Source of the DNA: Nocardioidaceae bacterium
GTDB lineage: Bacteria; Actinomycetota; Actinomycetes; Propionibacteriales; Nocardioidaceae
Direction: 5' to 3'
Assembly: GCA_013696975.1 (NCBI GenBank)
Contig: JACCXO010000057.1
Location: forward strand, 1 to 35,795
Length of the DNA: 35,795 nucleotides
Made by a program: the position numbers and the translations under genes. Positions within the stretch are counted from its first letter, which is position 1, and each line of letters begins with the position of its first letter. Below are positions 22,841 through 30,988 of this stretch, piece after piece. The notes beneath the pieces were generated by a model. The model was given only the letters and a program-made list of their open reading frames with translations, made no database searches and was not told the DNA's origin.

Positions 22841-24133
22841 TCAAGTGATGCGAGCGAGGATGAGGTCGCGGGGCTGGTCGGTGGAGGATGGCTTTGCCTT
22901 GATGTCGAAGGCGTCCTCGAGGGATTGCTCGGCTCGGGGGAAGCGTTCCTGGTCGTCGCTGTGCAAGGTCATCAGGGGCTCGCCCGCACGCACCGAGTCG
23001 CCTGGTTTGGCGTGGAGCACCACACCAGCGCCGGCTTGGACCGGGTCCTCCTTGCGAGCGCGGCCGGCCCCGAGGCGCCAGGCCGCCATACCGACTGCCA
23101 GGGCGTCCAGCCGGGTCAGCACACCCGACGAAGGCGCCACCACCACCTGCGTCTCCTGAGCTACGGGCAGGTCGGCATCGACGTCACCGCCTTGCGCGGC
23201 GATCATCCGCCGCCACACGCCCATGGCCGACCCGTCGGTCAGCTTGTCGGCGGGATCGACGTCATCATGCCCGGCCGCCGTCAGCATCTCGCGGGCCAAG
23301 GCCAGCGTCAGCTCGACCACATCCTCAGGCCCCCCACCAGCCAGCACCTCGACGGACTCTCGCACCTCGAGTGCGTTGCCGGCCGTCAACCCGAGCGGTG
23401 TGGACATGTCGGTCAAGAGGGCCACCGTCGTGACACCGGCTTCGCTGCCAAGGTCGGCCATCGTCTGGGCTAGCTCGCGCGCATCGTCGAGGTCCTTCAT
23501 GAAGGCACCGGACCCGACCTTCACGTCGAGCACCAGGGCGCCCGTGCCCTCGGCGATCTTCTTGCTCATGATCGACGAGGCGATCAACGCAATGGCCTCC
23601 ACCGTTCCGGTGACGTCGCGCAGCGCGTACAGCTTCTTGTCTGCCGGCGCCAGAGAGGACCCCGCCGCGCAGATGACCGCTCCGACCGACTCGAGCTGCG
23701 ACATCATCTCGTCGTACGACAGGTCCGCGCGCCACCCTGGGATTGACTCGAGCTTGTCGAGGGTGCCGCCGGTGTGGCCGAGGCCTCGTCCTGACAGCTG
23801 CGGGACGGCCACCCCGCAGGCAGCGACCAGCGGCGCGAGCGGCAAGGTGATCTTGTCGCCGACGCCGCCAGTGGAGTGCTTGTCGGCGGTCGGGCGTGAG
23901 AGGCTCGCGAAGTCCATCCGCTCACCGGATGCGATCATCGCGGCAGTCCAGCGGCTGATCTCCCGACGGTCCATCCCGTTGAGCAGGATCGCCATCGCCA
24001 GCGCCGACATCTGTTCATCGGCCACCACGCCGCGGGTGTAGGCGTCGACAACCCAGTCGATCTGCTCGTCACTCAGGGCTCCCTTGCTGCGCTTCGTGAC
24101 AATCACCTCAACTGCGTCATGTCCTTCAGCCAT
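22841..24133 (-). CDS. deoA: Thymidine phosphorylase
   Basis: DeoA splits thymidine or deoxyuridine with phosphate to base and 2-deoxyribose-1-phosphate. The 430 residues are full length: N-terminal alpha domain, phosphate-binding DKHSTGGVGDK at 84-94, the family stretch LSGRGLGHTGGTLDKLESIPG, SSIMSKKIAEGTGALVLDVKVGSGAFMK, and the C-terminal beta-hammerhead domain. The substrate preference between thymidine and uridine (Pdp type) cannot be read. It is the last gene of the minus-strand nucleoside operon; its ATG overlaps the stop of the cytochrome P450 gene by 8 nt. Confidence 0.95.
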   Translation of the reverse strand: MAEGHDAVEVIVTKRSKGALSDEQIDWVVDAYTRGVVADEQMSALAMAILLNGMDRREISRWTAAMIASGERMDFASLSRPTADKHSTGGVGDKITLPLAPLVAACGVAVPQLSGRGLGHTGGTLDKLESIPGWRADLSYDEMMSQLESVGAVICAAGSSLAPADKKLYALRDVTGTVEAIALIASSIMSKKIAEGTGALVLDVKVGSGAFMKDLDDARELAQTMADLGSEAGVTTVALLTDMSTPLGLTAGNALEVRESVEVLAGGGPEDVVELTLALAREMLTAAGHDDVDPADKLTDGSAMGVWRRMIAAQGGDVDADLPVAQETQVVVAPSSGVLTRLDALAVGMAAWRLGAGRARKEDPVQAGAGVVLHAKPGDSVRAGEPLMTLHSDDQERFPRAEQSLEDAFDIKAKPSSTDQPRDLILARIT

Positions 24134-25346
24134 CAGGCTTCACCCTCTCTTTGGTGGTTACCGGTACGTCGACATAGCCTCGCAGCACAAAGGTCGGGCG
24201 CCGCCGTGGCTCTCGGTTCAATGAGAGCTCTGGGTATGCAGACGTGAGCAGCTGCAGAGACTCAGCGAGCTCCATCCGGGCCAACGGGGCACCGAGGCAG
24301 AAGTGGAGCCCGGCTCCAAAGGCCAGATGAGGGTTGGGTTCCCGTCCCACATCGAGCTGATCCGGCGCGCCGAACACGGCCTCATCACGGTTCGCCGAGC
24401 CAAGGAGTACGCCGATCCGCTCTCCCCGTGCCACGATCTGGCCAGCCACCTCGACGTCGGTCGTGGCAGTCCGCTCGAAGAGCTGCAGGGCAGAGTCGAA
24501 ACGCAGCATTTCCTCGACTGCGAGCCGTATCGGCACCTGCCCGCTGACGAGGCGCTGCCATTGGTCTGGAGATTCGAGGAGCGCGACCAGGCCGTTGCCG
24601 AAGACGTTGACAGACGCCTCGTGGCCGGCGTTGAGCAGCAGGATCGCCGAGGCCAGCACCTCATCATCGGTGAGCGGCGTTTCGTCGGCTTGACCTTGAC
24701 TACGCAGCAAGTCGCTGAGGAGGTCTTCTCGCAGGTCGCCCCGCCGCTCCTCGATAAGCTCTCGCAGATAGTCGGCGAAGGCACTGCTCGCGTCCAGAGC
24801 AGCCTGCTCGATCTCGGCGGCCGGCGTTGGCCGCTCATACATCTTCACGATGGCCTGCGACCAGTTGCGCAACGACCACACATCGGCTGATGGGGTGCCG
24901 AGCAGCTCGGCGATCACCAGGACCGGCAGTGGTTCGGCAAAATCGGCGAGAGCGTCGAACTCCGCTCCGTCGACGCGCTCGAGCAGGTCAACCCCGAGCT
25001 CTCGGACGCGTGGCCGCATTCGCTCTATGTGGCCGCGTGCGAACGCAGTCGAGACCTTGCGCCGCAGTCGAGTGTGCTGAGGGGGCTCGTTCTCCATCAT
25101 CTGGCTGCGATGCAGCAGGTTGAACGGCTCGAACCGTTCAGCAGGCTCGCGATCGGACCAGATGCGGCCGAAACGCCGGTCCCGCAGCACCGAATTGCAC
25201 TGCTCGTGGCTGAACACCAACCACATCTGGCTCCCCTCGTGCCACCAGATCGGGTGTTCGCTGCGGACTCGCTGGAACGTTGGGTATGGGTCGGCGAGAA
25301 ATGCCTCGTCAGCCAGGTCGAGCGAGGAGACAGGACGAGCCGTCAC
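24126..25346 (-). CDS. Cytochrome P450 (bacterial class I)
   Basis: A heme monooxygenase of 406 residues, soluble, needing a ferredoxin and reductase that are not in this window. Motifs: NEPPQHTRLRRKVSTAF (C-helix), I-helix AGHEAS at 240-245, ExxR at E279-R282 (EEMLRF), and the heme-ligand loop FGAGLHFCLGAPLARME with C350. In the I-helix the usual Thr of A/G-G-x-D/E-T-T/S is Ala244, as in P450eryF, where substrate takes over part of proton delivery. The GTG start overlaps the cdd stop (GTGA) and its own stop overlaps the deoA start by 8 nt, so it is translated as part of the nucleoside operon. Bacterial CYP107-like is the closest class I would guess; the substrate is unknown. Confidence 0.95.
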   Translation of the reverse strand: MTARPVSSLDLADEAFLADPYPTFQRVRSEHPIWWHEGSQMWLVFSHEQCNSVLRDRRFGRIWSDREPAERFEPFNLLHRSQMMENEPPQHTRLRRKVSTAFARGHIERMRPRVRELGVDLLERVDGAEFDALADFAEPLPVLVIAELLGTPSADVWSLRNWSQAIVKMYERPTPAAEIEQAALDASSAFADYLRELIEERRGDLREDLLSDLLRSQGQADETPLTDDEVLASAILLLNAGHEASVNVFGNGLVALLESPDQWQRLVSGQVPIRLAVEEMLRFDSALQLFERTATTDVEVAGQIVARGERIGVLLGSANRDEAVFGAPDQLDVGREPNPHLAFGAGLHFCLGAPLARMELAESLQLLTSAYPELSLNREPRRRPTFVLRGYVDVPVTTKERVKPDG

Positions 25347-25756
25347 CGACTCACCAGGTCATCGGGCCCGAAGGCGTCGGGCAAGACTTCGCTCATCGGC
25401 CGGATGCCGGTGGTCGTGGCCACGAGGAGAGACGGCCCACCGTGCTCCCACAGGAGTTGTCGGCAGCGCCCACACGGCATCAGGGGTTCTCCCGATCGGT
25501 CCACGCATGCCACAGCGACCAGACGACCGCCGCCTGAGGCGTGCAGCGCCGACACCATGCCACACTCGGCACACAGCCCGACTCCGTACGACGCGTTCTC
25601 GACGTTGCATCCGACGACGATGCGTCCATCGTCGACAAGCCCGGCAACTCCCACCGGGAAGTCGGAGTACGGCGCATACGCGCAGCGCATCGCGGCCGTC
25701 GCCTCGGTGCGCAGCTGGTCCCATGCGATGTCGGCCGCGTCCGCCTGCGACGTCAT
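25343..25756 (-). CDS. cdd: Cytidine deaminase
   Basis: Cdd deaminates cytidine and deoxycytidine to uridine and deoxyuridine. The 137-residue homotetramer-type protein has AYAPYSDFPVGVAGL, substrate motif GCNVENASYG, catalytic C62-A-E64, and zinc-ligand P94-C95-G-R-C98-RQ. The ATG overlaps the stop of the second permease (ATGA), and its stop overlaps the GTG of the P450 (GTGA). A GAGGTGAAG stretch upstream may serve as ribosome-binding site. It would supply uridine and deoxyuridine to the downstream phosphorylase DeoA. Confidence 0.96.
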   Translation of the reverse strand: MTSQADAADIAWDQLRTEATAAMRCAYAPYSDFPVGVAGLVDDGRIVVGCNVENASYGVGLCAECGMVSALHASGGGRLVAVACVDRSGEPLMPCGRCRQLLWEHGGPSLLVATTTGIRPMSEVLPDAFGPDDLVSR

Positions 25757-27018
25757 CCTGCTTCACCTCTTCGATATCGGAGTCCATCGGCCGCGGGCAT
25801 GCGTAATCGCTGGGAGAACAAGGCCAGCACCAATAGCGTCGTGACATAGGGCGCCATCTCGGTGAAGTCACCGGGGATCACGTCGGTGGAGAAGTACCAC
25901 AACAGACCCAACCCCGCGATTCCCAAGGAAGCCGTAGCCATCACAAAACTTCGCTTCTTGAGCTGCCAGATCGCCGCAGCGAGAAGCCCGACACACACGA
26001 TAAGCAGCAGAGCGTGGACCGACTCACCACCAGAGCGCAGCCGCGCCGCGTCGGTGTAGCCGAACAGCAGCGACCCGGTGAGCAGGCCTCCTGGTCTCCA
26101 GTTCCCGAAGATCATGGCGGCGAGGCCGATGAACCCTCGACCACCTGTCGACCCGTTCTGGTAACCCGACGACGCCACCACGGTGAGGTAAGCGCCGGCG
26201 ACACCTGACAACATCCCCGAAGCAACGACGGCGAGAAACTTGTAGCGATAAACATTGACTCCGAGCGTCTCGGCAGCAGTTGGTGACTCCCCACAGGCCC
26301 GCAGCCGAAGGCCAAAGGACGTGCGCCACAGGAGCCAGCCGGTGCCGAAGACGAGGGCCAGGGCCAACAGGGTGAACACCGACAGGTTCTCGGTCAGCGC
26401 GTTGACGAGCGCCGCGAGATCAGAGAGAAGGAACCAGTCCCGGCCTGCCAAGTCGGCAGAGGCGTCAGCCACTCCAGGGATAGTGATGGTCGGCGGCTTG
26501 TCGAGTCCAGGTGACTGAGTCGGACCACCACCTTCCAAGTCCTTGAAGAACGCTTCCGCCAAGAAGCTGGCGACTCCTGCGGCGATGATGTTGATCGCCA
26601 CCCCGGAGACGATGTGGTCCACCCCGAAGACCACGGTGGCGACTGCGTGGAGGATTCCACCGACCGCGCCGAAGGCGATGGCGCCGAGCAGCCCGACCCA
26701 GACGCCGAAGTGGTAGGTGTAGTAGCCCGCCCCGAGCGTGCCGAGGATCATCATGCCCTCGAGCCCGATGTTGACGACTCCAGCACGCTCCGACCACAGT
26801 CCACCCAGTCCTGCCAGCGCGATCGGGATCGCCGCGAGCAGCGCCGCTCGCAGGGTGCCTGCCGAGCTGATGTCGTCGGCCCCAGTGACCACACGGGTGG
26901 CGGAGATGACGATGAGCACGAGTGGAAACCACATCCACAACCGGAAGCGGGCGGTGTGTCGACCCTCAGGCGGTGGCGCTGCTGCCGCGACCGAGCCGCG
27001 CTGGACAACGACGCTCAT
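25753..27018 (-). CDS. Nucleoside ABC transporter permease 2
   Basis: A 421-residue polytopic membrane protein of the branched-chain-amino-acid/nucleoside permease fold, related to the second permease of BMP-dependent nucleoside importers (NupQ/YufQ type). About ten hydrophobic segments are visible; the signature WSERAGVVNIGLEGMMILGTLGAGY (about 75-105) and the loop RACGESPTAAETLGVNVYRYK-like region (about 240-260) are typical. The start ATG 27018 overlaps the permease-1 stop by 4 nt and has GGAGG 7 nt upstream. It forms the heterodimeric channel with permease 1. At 421 residues it is longer than many homologues (about 310-320), owing mainly to an added hydrophilic loop near 170-190 and a longer C-terminal part. 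Confidence 0.92.
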   Translation of the reverse strand: MSVVVQRGSVAAAAPPPEGRHTARFRLWMWFPLVLIVISATRVVTGADDISSAGTLRAALLAAIPIALAGLGGLWSERAGVVNIGLEGMMILGTLGAGYYTYHFGVWVGLLGAIAFGAVGGILHAVATVVFGVDHIVSGVAINIIAAGVASFLAEAFFKDLEGGGPTQSPGLDKPPTITIPGVADASADLAGRDWFLLSDLAALVNALTENLSVFTLLALALVFGTGWLLWRTSFGLRLRACGESPTAAETLGVNVYRYKFLAVVASGMLSGVAGAYLTVVASSGYQNGSTGGRGFIGLAAMIFGNWRPGGLLTGSLLFGYTDAARLRSGGESVHALLLIVCVGLLAAAIWQLKKRSFVMATASLGIAGLGLLWYFSTDVIPGDFTEMAPYVTTLLVLALFSQRLRMPAADGLRYRRGEAG

Positions 27019-28112
27019 CGCGATGCCTCCTGAGGCTCTCGTTCACCAAAGAGTGCTTGCGCGACCTCCTGCTGTTCGAGCTTGACGCGGTAGCGCCGTA
27101 CCACCTCGTATGCGATGACGACCGACAACACCACCACGCCTTGGGTGACGGCGATGATGTCGGGCGAGATCCCGGCCAGGATGCCCAACGGGTTGGCCTG
27201 CTCGGTGAGGTACGCGAAGATCAGTGCGCCGGCCGCGATGCCCCACGGGTTGTTGCGGCCGAGCAGTGCGACCGCGATGCCGGTGAAACCGATGCCGGTC
27301 TGGATCGTTGAGCCGTACTGGTGTGAGGCGCCGAACAGCTGCGGCATGCCGATCAGTCCAGCTACCGCCCCCGACAGCAGCATCGAGTAGAGCACCATCT
27401 TCTTCACGTCGACGCCGCTCGCGACCGCAGCCGCCTCCGCTTGACCCGTCGCGCGCAGGTTGAAGCCGAAACGCGTCCGATTGAGTACTACGGAAAACGC
27501 GACTCCAGCCACGACCGCCAGGAGTCCGAGGCCGAAGAACGTGGTGACGGAGTCGGAGAACAGCGGAATGTTCGGCACCCAGCTCGACTCCGGGATCGGG
27601 TCGGTGACGATCGCCTGGCCCTCCCGACTTCCGACCTTGCGGAGCAGATACGCCACCAGGGCGACTGCGATCGCGTTCAACATGATGGTTGAGATGACCT
27701 CGCTGACCCCGCGGGTCACCCGTAACAGACCGGCGATACCGGCCCACAGCGCACCGGTTGCCATCGCCACGACGACCGCTGCGAGCGTGTTCAGCGCACC
27801 CGGTAGGAGAGCCTGGCTGGCGAAGACTGCGGCGGCGAACGTGGCGACTCTGTACTGACCCTCGACTCCGATGTTGAACAGGTTCATGCGGAAACCGATG
27901 GCGGCAGCGAGTCCGGACAGATAGAGGATCGCCGAGTAGTTCAAGATGTTGACGAGGTTGCGGTTCTCAGGCCACGAAAGGATCGTCCTCCAGAAGTCAG
28001 CCGGATTGTCACCTGCACCGAGAAGAACGAGTGTCGTCGCCAAGCCCGCGGCAACGAATGCCAGCAGCGGAGCGGCAAGCGACAGTGCGATCTTGCTCAT
28101 CCAAGGGGTCAT
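27015..28112 (-). CDS. Nucleoside ABC transporter permease 1
   Basis: A 365-residue polytopic protein, the first permease of the BMP-type importer (NupP/YufP type). The FRMNLFNIGVEGQYRVATFAAA signature (about 73-95) and the cytoplasmic loop LRATGQAEAAAVASGVDVKKM, which contacts the ATPase, are clear. Multiple hydrophobic helices run through the chain, and a charged C-terminal tail (about 340-365) is cytoplasmic. ATG 28112 overlaps the ATPase stop (ATGA), and the gene's own stop overlaps permease 2 in the same way, which keeps the two subunits in balance. Confidence 0.94.
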   Translation of the reverse strand: MTPWMSKIALSLAAPLLAFVAAGLATTLVLLGAGDNPADFWRTILSWPENRNLVNILNYSAILYLSGLAAAIGFRMNLFNIGVEGQYRVATFAAAVFASQALLPGALNTLAAVVVAMATGALWAGIAGLLRVTRGVSEVISTIMLNAIAVALVAYLLRKVGSREGQAIVTDPIPESSWVPNIPLFSDSVTTFFGLGLLAVVAGVAFSVVLNRTRFGFNLRATGQAEAAAVASGVDVKKMVLYSMLLSGAVAGLIGMPQLFGASHQYGSTIQTGIGFTGIAVALLGRNNPWGIAAGALIFAYLTEQANPLGILAGISPDIIAVTQGVVVLSVVIAYEVVRRYRVKLEQQEVAQALFGEREPQEASR

Positions 28113-29665
28113 GACTTCTCCTCGCCTGACGACCGCAGCCCGCCTCCGGTGACGCCGGTCATGGCGGCACCGAGCTGCTGGGGAGTGACTGTCTGCGGGT
28201 CGAAGTCGCCAACCAGCTTTCCGCGCAGGATGACGCGCAAGCTGTCAGACAGTCCGATCAGCTCATCGAGATCAGCAGAGATGAGGAGTACGGCGAGTCC
28301 CTTCCGTCGCGCCTCGCGGATGTGGCCCCAGATCGCAGCCTGAGCGCCGACGTCGACACCTCGGGTGGGATGGGCAGCGACCAGCAAGACCGGGTCTCCA
28401 CTCATCTCCCGACCGACAATGAACTTCTGCTGATTGCCTCCTGAGAGCGCCCGAGCACCTGTGTCGATGCCGGGCGTGCGGACGTCGTACTGCTCGACGA
28501 TGCGGGTGGAGTCTTCGCGCGCCCCTTCGCGATTGAGCCAGAAACCTTTGACGCTCGGGGGCCGGTTCTGGTGGCCGAGAATGCGGTTCTCCCACAACGG
28601 GGAGTCCAGCAGCAGCCCGTGCCGATGCCGGTCTTCGGGGATGTAGCCGACTCCGGAGGTGCGGCGCTCTCCTGCGCCCTGCCTTGTCACGTCTACGTTG
28701 CCGAGCTCCACGGTTCCGTTCGCTGCTTTCCGCATACCTACAACGGCTTCGACCAGTTCGGTCTGTCCGTTTCCCTCGACCCCGGCGATGCCGAGCACCT
28801 CACCCGCTCGGATGCGCAGGTTGATGTCCGACAAGACTGCGCGGCCAGTGGGGTCGAGCACTGTCAGGTTCTTGACTTCCAAGACCTCGGTCTCGGTGAC
28901 GGTCGACTCTTCTGTGCTCGCGCTTGGCAGCTCCGCCCCCACCATGAGCTCAGCTAGATCGCGAGGAGTCACGTCGCCAGGGTCGACGGTTGCGACCGTG
29001 GTACCGCGGCGCAGGACCGTGATGTCGTCCGCGATCGCCAAGACCTCGTCGAGCTTGTGCGAGATGAAGATCAACGTGTGCCCCTCATCCCTGAGCTCGC
29101 GAAGGTTTCGAAACAGAGCCTCGACCTCCTGCGGCACCAAGACGGCCGTCGGTTCGTCGAGGATGATGATCTTCGCCCCTCGATACAGGACCTTGAGAAT
29201 CTCGACTCGCTGGCGCTGACCGACTCCCAAGTTCTCCACGAGCTCGTCGGGGTCGAGCCCAAAGCCGTAGGTTTCGGAGATCCCCTCGATCTCTCGGCGC
29301 GCATCTGCACCGATTCCATGACGGCTCTCCGCGCCCAGGACCACGTTCTCGGTCACCGTCAAGTTGTCGGCTAGCTGGAAGTGCTGAAAGACCATGCCGA
29401 TCTCATGCCGGATGGCGTCGGCCGGTGAGGCAAAGCTGACTTCTTGGCCGCTTATCGCGATGGTTCCGACATCGGGTTTCTGCACGCCGTACAGGATTTT
29501 CATCAACGTCGACTTGCCGGCCCCGTTCTCGCCGACGAGCGCGTGCACCGTCCTAGGCCGCACCTTGATGGACACGTCGTGGTTGGCGACAACCCCAGGG
29601 AAACGTTTGCCGATGCCTTCAAGGCTCACAGCCAAGGTCTCGCTCACCGTGCTGGTCTTGCTCAT
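28109..29665 (-). CDS. Nucleoside ABC transporter ATPase (two ABC domains)
   Basis: A 518-residue protein with two fused ABC domains, the NupO/YufO form that powers BMP-dependent nucleoside uptake. Domain 1 has Walker A GENGAGKS at 45-52, the signature region LGVGQRQRVEIL and Walker B KIIILDEPTAVL. Domain 2 has a degenerate Walker A (AGVEGNGQTEL), the signature LSGGNQQK, and LLVAAHPTRGVDVGA in place of a normal Walker B Asp-Glu; this asymmetry is usual in the family, so only one site is likely to hydrolyse ATP fully. Start ATG 29665 has GGAGGAG 5 nt upstream; the frame extends 25 codons further across the hairpin region but without such a site. Confidence 0.94.
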   Translation of the reverse strand: MSKTSTVSETLAVSLEGIGKRFPGVVANHDVSIKVRPRTVHALVGENGAGKSTLMKILYGVQKPDVGTIAISGQEVSFASPADAIRHEIGMVFQHFQLADNLTVTENVVLGAESRHGIGADARREIEGISETYGFGLDPDELVENLGVGQRQRVEILKVLYRGAKIIILDEPTAVLVPQEVEALFRNLRELRDEGHTLIFISHKLDEVLAIADDITVLRRGTTVATVDPGDVTPRDLAELMVGAELPSASTEESTVTETEVLEVKNLTVLDPTGRAVLSDINLRIRAGEVLGIAGVEGNGQTELVEAVVGMRKAANGTVELGNVDVTRQGAGERRTSGVGYIPEDRHRHGLLLDSPLWENRILGHQNRPPSVKGFWLNREGAREDSTRIVEQYDVRTPGIDTGARALSGGNQQKFIVGREMSGDPVLLVAAHPTRGVDVGAQAAIWGHIREARRKGLAVLLISADLDELIGLSDSLRVILRGKLVGDFDPQTVTPQQLGAAMTGVTGGGLRSSGEEKS

Positions 29666-29716
29666 CTGATCTCCTCCGCGAGGCGCGCCCTGAAAGACCC
29701 GAGATGAAGGTACCGG

Positions 29717-29762
29717 AATACGAGAACCCGGGAGGCGCAAGCGCTTCCCGGGTTCTCGTATT
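29717..29762. terminator. Very strong intercistronic stem-loop after the lipoprotein gene
   Basis: Arms of 22 nt (29717-29738 and 29741-29762) pair completely except for one G-T pair, around a 2-nt AA centre, so in RNA a 21-bp stem with a CAAG loop. It starts 15 nt after the lipoprotein stop and lies 52 nt before the ATPase start. On the coding (minus) strand only a short T pair follows, so it may act as a partial terminator or 3' stabiliser that lets the binding protein be made in excess over the membrane subunits. Confidence 0.75.
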
Positions 29763-29776
29763 GCGGTTGGCTCAAG

Positions 29777-30847
29777 CTACTTAGGCTCGGCTGGCACTTC
29801 GATCTCGCCGTCGATGATCTGCTGCTTGTAGTCCTCTAGCTCGTCTTGGATGTCGTCGACAAAGCCCCCAGAGGTCGAATAGCCCACGCCTTCGGACTCC
29901 AGGTCGTATGTCACGAACCCCGTGGGAGCTTCGCCCTCATCGAAGGCCGTGACGTACTCGATCACACTGGTGTCGATGCGCTTGAGCATCGAGGTGAGGA
30001 TGTACGGCTGCTGCGCCTCGTCGACGGTGAGGTACTGGTCGGCGTCGACACCGATCGCCCAGTGGCCTTCGCCGGCAGCTTCGACGGCGTCGAACAGACC
30101 AAGACCCGACTTGCCCGCAGCGTGGTAGATCACGTCCGCACCGTTGTCGAACATGCCTGTCGAGGCGGTTTCGCCGCCGGCCTGGTTCTCGAAGCCCTTC
30201 ACCGGGTCGTCCTGGGAGAGGTACACGCTCTGGATCTCGATCTCCGGGTCCACCGCTTCAACGCCGGCGACGTATCCAGCTTCGAATGCCTGAATGAGGG
30301 GTCCGTCGACACCACCGAGGAAGCCCACGTTCTTGGCCTCGCTCTTCAAAGCGGCAGCGACCCCGACGAGGAAGGAGCCCTCGTTGGCGGCGAACGTCAA
30401 GTTGGCGGCGTTCTTCGCCTCGGCATAACCGTCGACGACGGCGAAACTTTGGCCGGGATACTCCGCCGCGACGGTGTCCACCGCCGGTGAATAGACGAAC
30501 CCGACAGCGATGATCGGGTCGAAACCACCTTCGGCAAGCAACCGAAGCCGCTCTTCACGGTCAGCGTCGCTCTCTCCGGCGTTGGCTTCCACTTCCTCGC
30601 AGGTGCCGTCGACGTCCTCGACTACCTGCTCGAGGCCGGCGTAGGCGGAGTCGTTGAAGGACTGGTCGCCGCGACCGCCGACGTCATACGCCAGGCCGAT
30701 CTTGGGGCCGTCGCCTTCGGCCGACTCACAGATGCCTTCGCCGGCAGAGTCGCCGCTCTCTGGTTCTTCTTCGTCGCTGCTGGCGCATCCGGCCAGAGCG
30801 AGCATGGCGGCCATAGCGGCCGCCGCAATCTTGGTCGTACGACGCAA
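29777..30847 (-). CDS. BMP-family nucleoside-binding lipoprotein
   Basis: This is the extracytoplasmic substrate-binding subunit of the nucleoside ABC importer. The 356 residues begin with a lipoprotein signal (MRRTTKIAAAAMAAMLALAGC; lipobox LAGC, lipidated C21), an acidic linker (22-48), then the BMP core: IGLAYDVGGRGDQSFNDSAYAGL, IIAVGFVYSPAVDTVAAEYP, FAANEGSFLVGVAAAL, VGFLGGVDGPLIQAFEAGYVAGV, NGADVIYHAAGKSGLGLF and AIGVDADQY. These match BmpA/PnrA/NupN-type purine or pyrimidine nucleoside binders. The start is TTG, with AAAGGAG 5-6 nt upstream. First gene of the operon; a strong hairpin separates it from the ATPase. Substrate range is inferred from neighbours cdd and deoA. Confidence 0.95.
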   Translation of the reverse strand: MRRTTKIAAAAMAAMLALAGCASSDEEEPESGDSAGEGICESAEGDGPKIGLAYDVGGRGDQSFNDSAYAGLEQVVEDVDGTCEEVEANAGESDADREERLRLLAEGGFDPIIAVGFVYSPAVDTVAAEYPGQSFAVVDGYAEAKNAANLTFAANEGSFLVGVAAALKSEAKNVGFLGGVDGPLIQAFEAGYVAGVEAVDPEIEIQSVYLSQDDPVKGFENQAGGETASTGMFDNGADVIYHAAGKSGLGLFDAVEAAGEGHWAIGVDADQYLTVDEAQQPYILTSMLKRIDTSVIEYVTAFDEGEAPTGFVTYDLESEGVGYSTSGGFVDDIQDELEDYKQQIIDGEIEVPAEPK

Positions 30848-30901
30848 GATGACTCCTTTCGCTGTGCGTGCCCTGCGAAAGTCGGCACGCGTCGTTCCCG
30901 G

Positions 30902-30907
30902 AGCCTA
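30902..30907 (-). promoter_or_regulatory. Candidate -10 box of the nucleoside operon
   Basis: The minus strand reads TAGGCT (TANNNT) about 55 nt before the TTG start of the lipoprotein gene, leaving a leader of roughly 48 nt with a good AAAGGAG site. No clear -35 hexamer is seen; an inverted repeat lies just upstream. Confidence 0.4.
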
Positions 30908-30930
30908 GTGCAGCGATGACATCGACCGAC

Positions 30931-30960
30931 TATCGAAACGGACGCATTCCGGTCTCGATA
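30931..30960. promoter_or_regulatory. Candidate operator upstream of the nucleoside operon
   Basis: An imperfect inverted repeat: perfect outer half-sites TATCGA and TCGATA, and inner ACGGA facing TCCGGT, offset by one base, across 30 bp. It ends about 24 bp upstream of the candidate -10 box, where a repressor or activator would act. The regulator is not in the window. Confidence 0.4.
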
Positions 30961-30988
30961 TCGGTTTGTGACCTAGTACCGGCTGGGG

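Noticed and set aside
28109-29740. Longer ATPase start at 29740
   Set aside because: The added 25 codons would be read from the downstream half of the intercistronic hairpin region, and the ATG at 29665 has an excellent ribosome-binding site.
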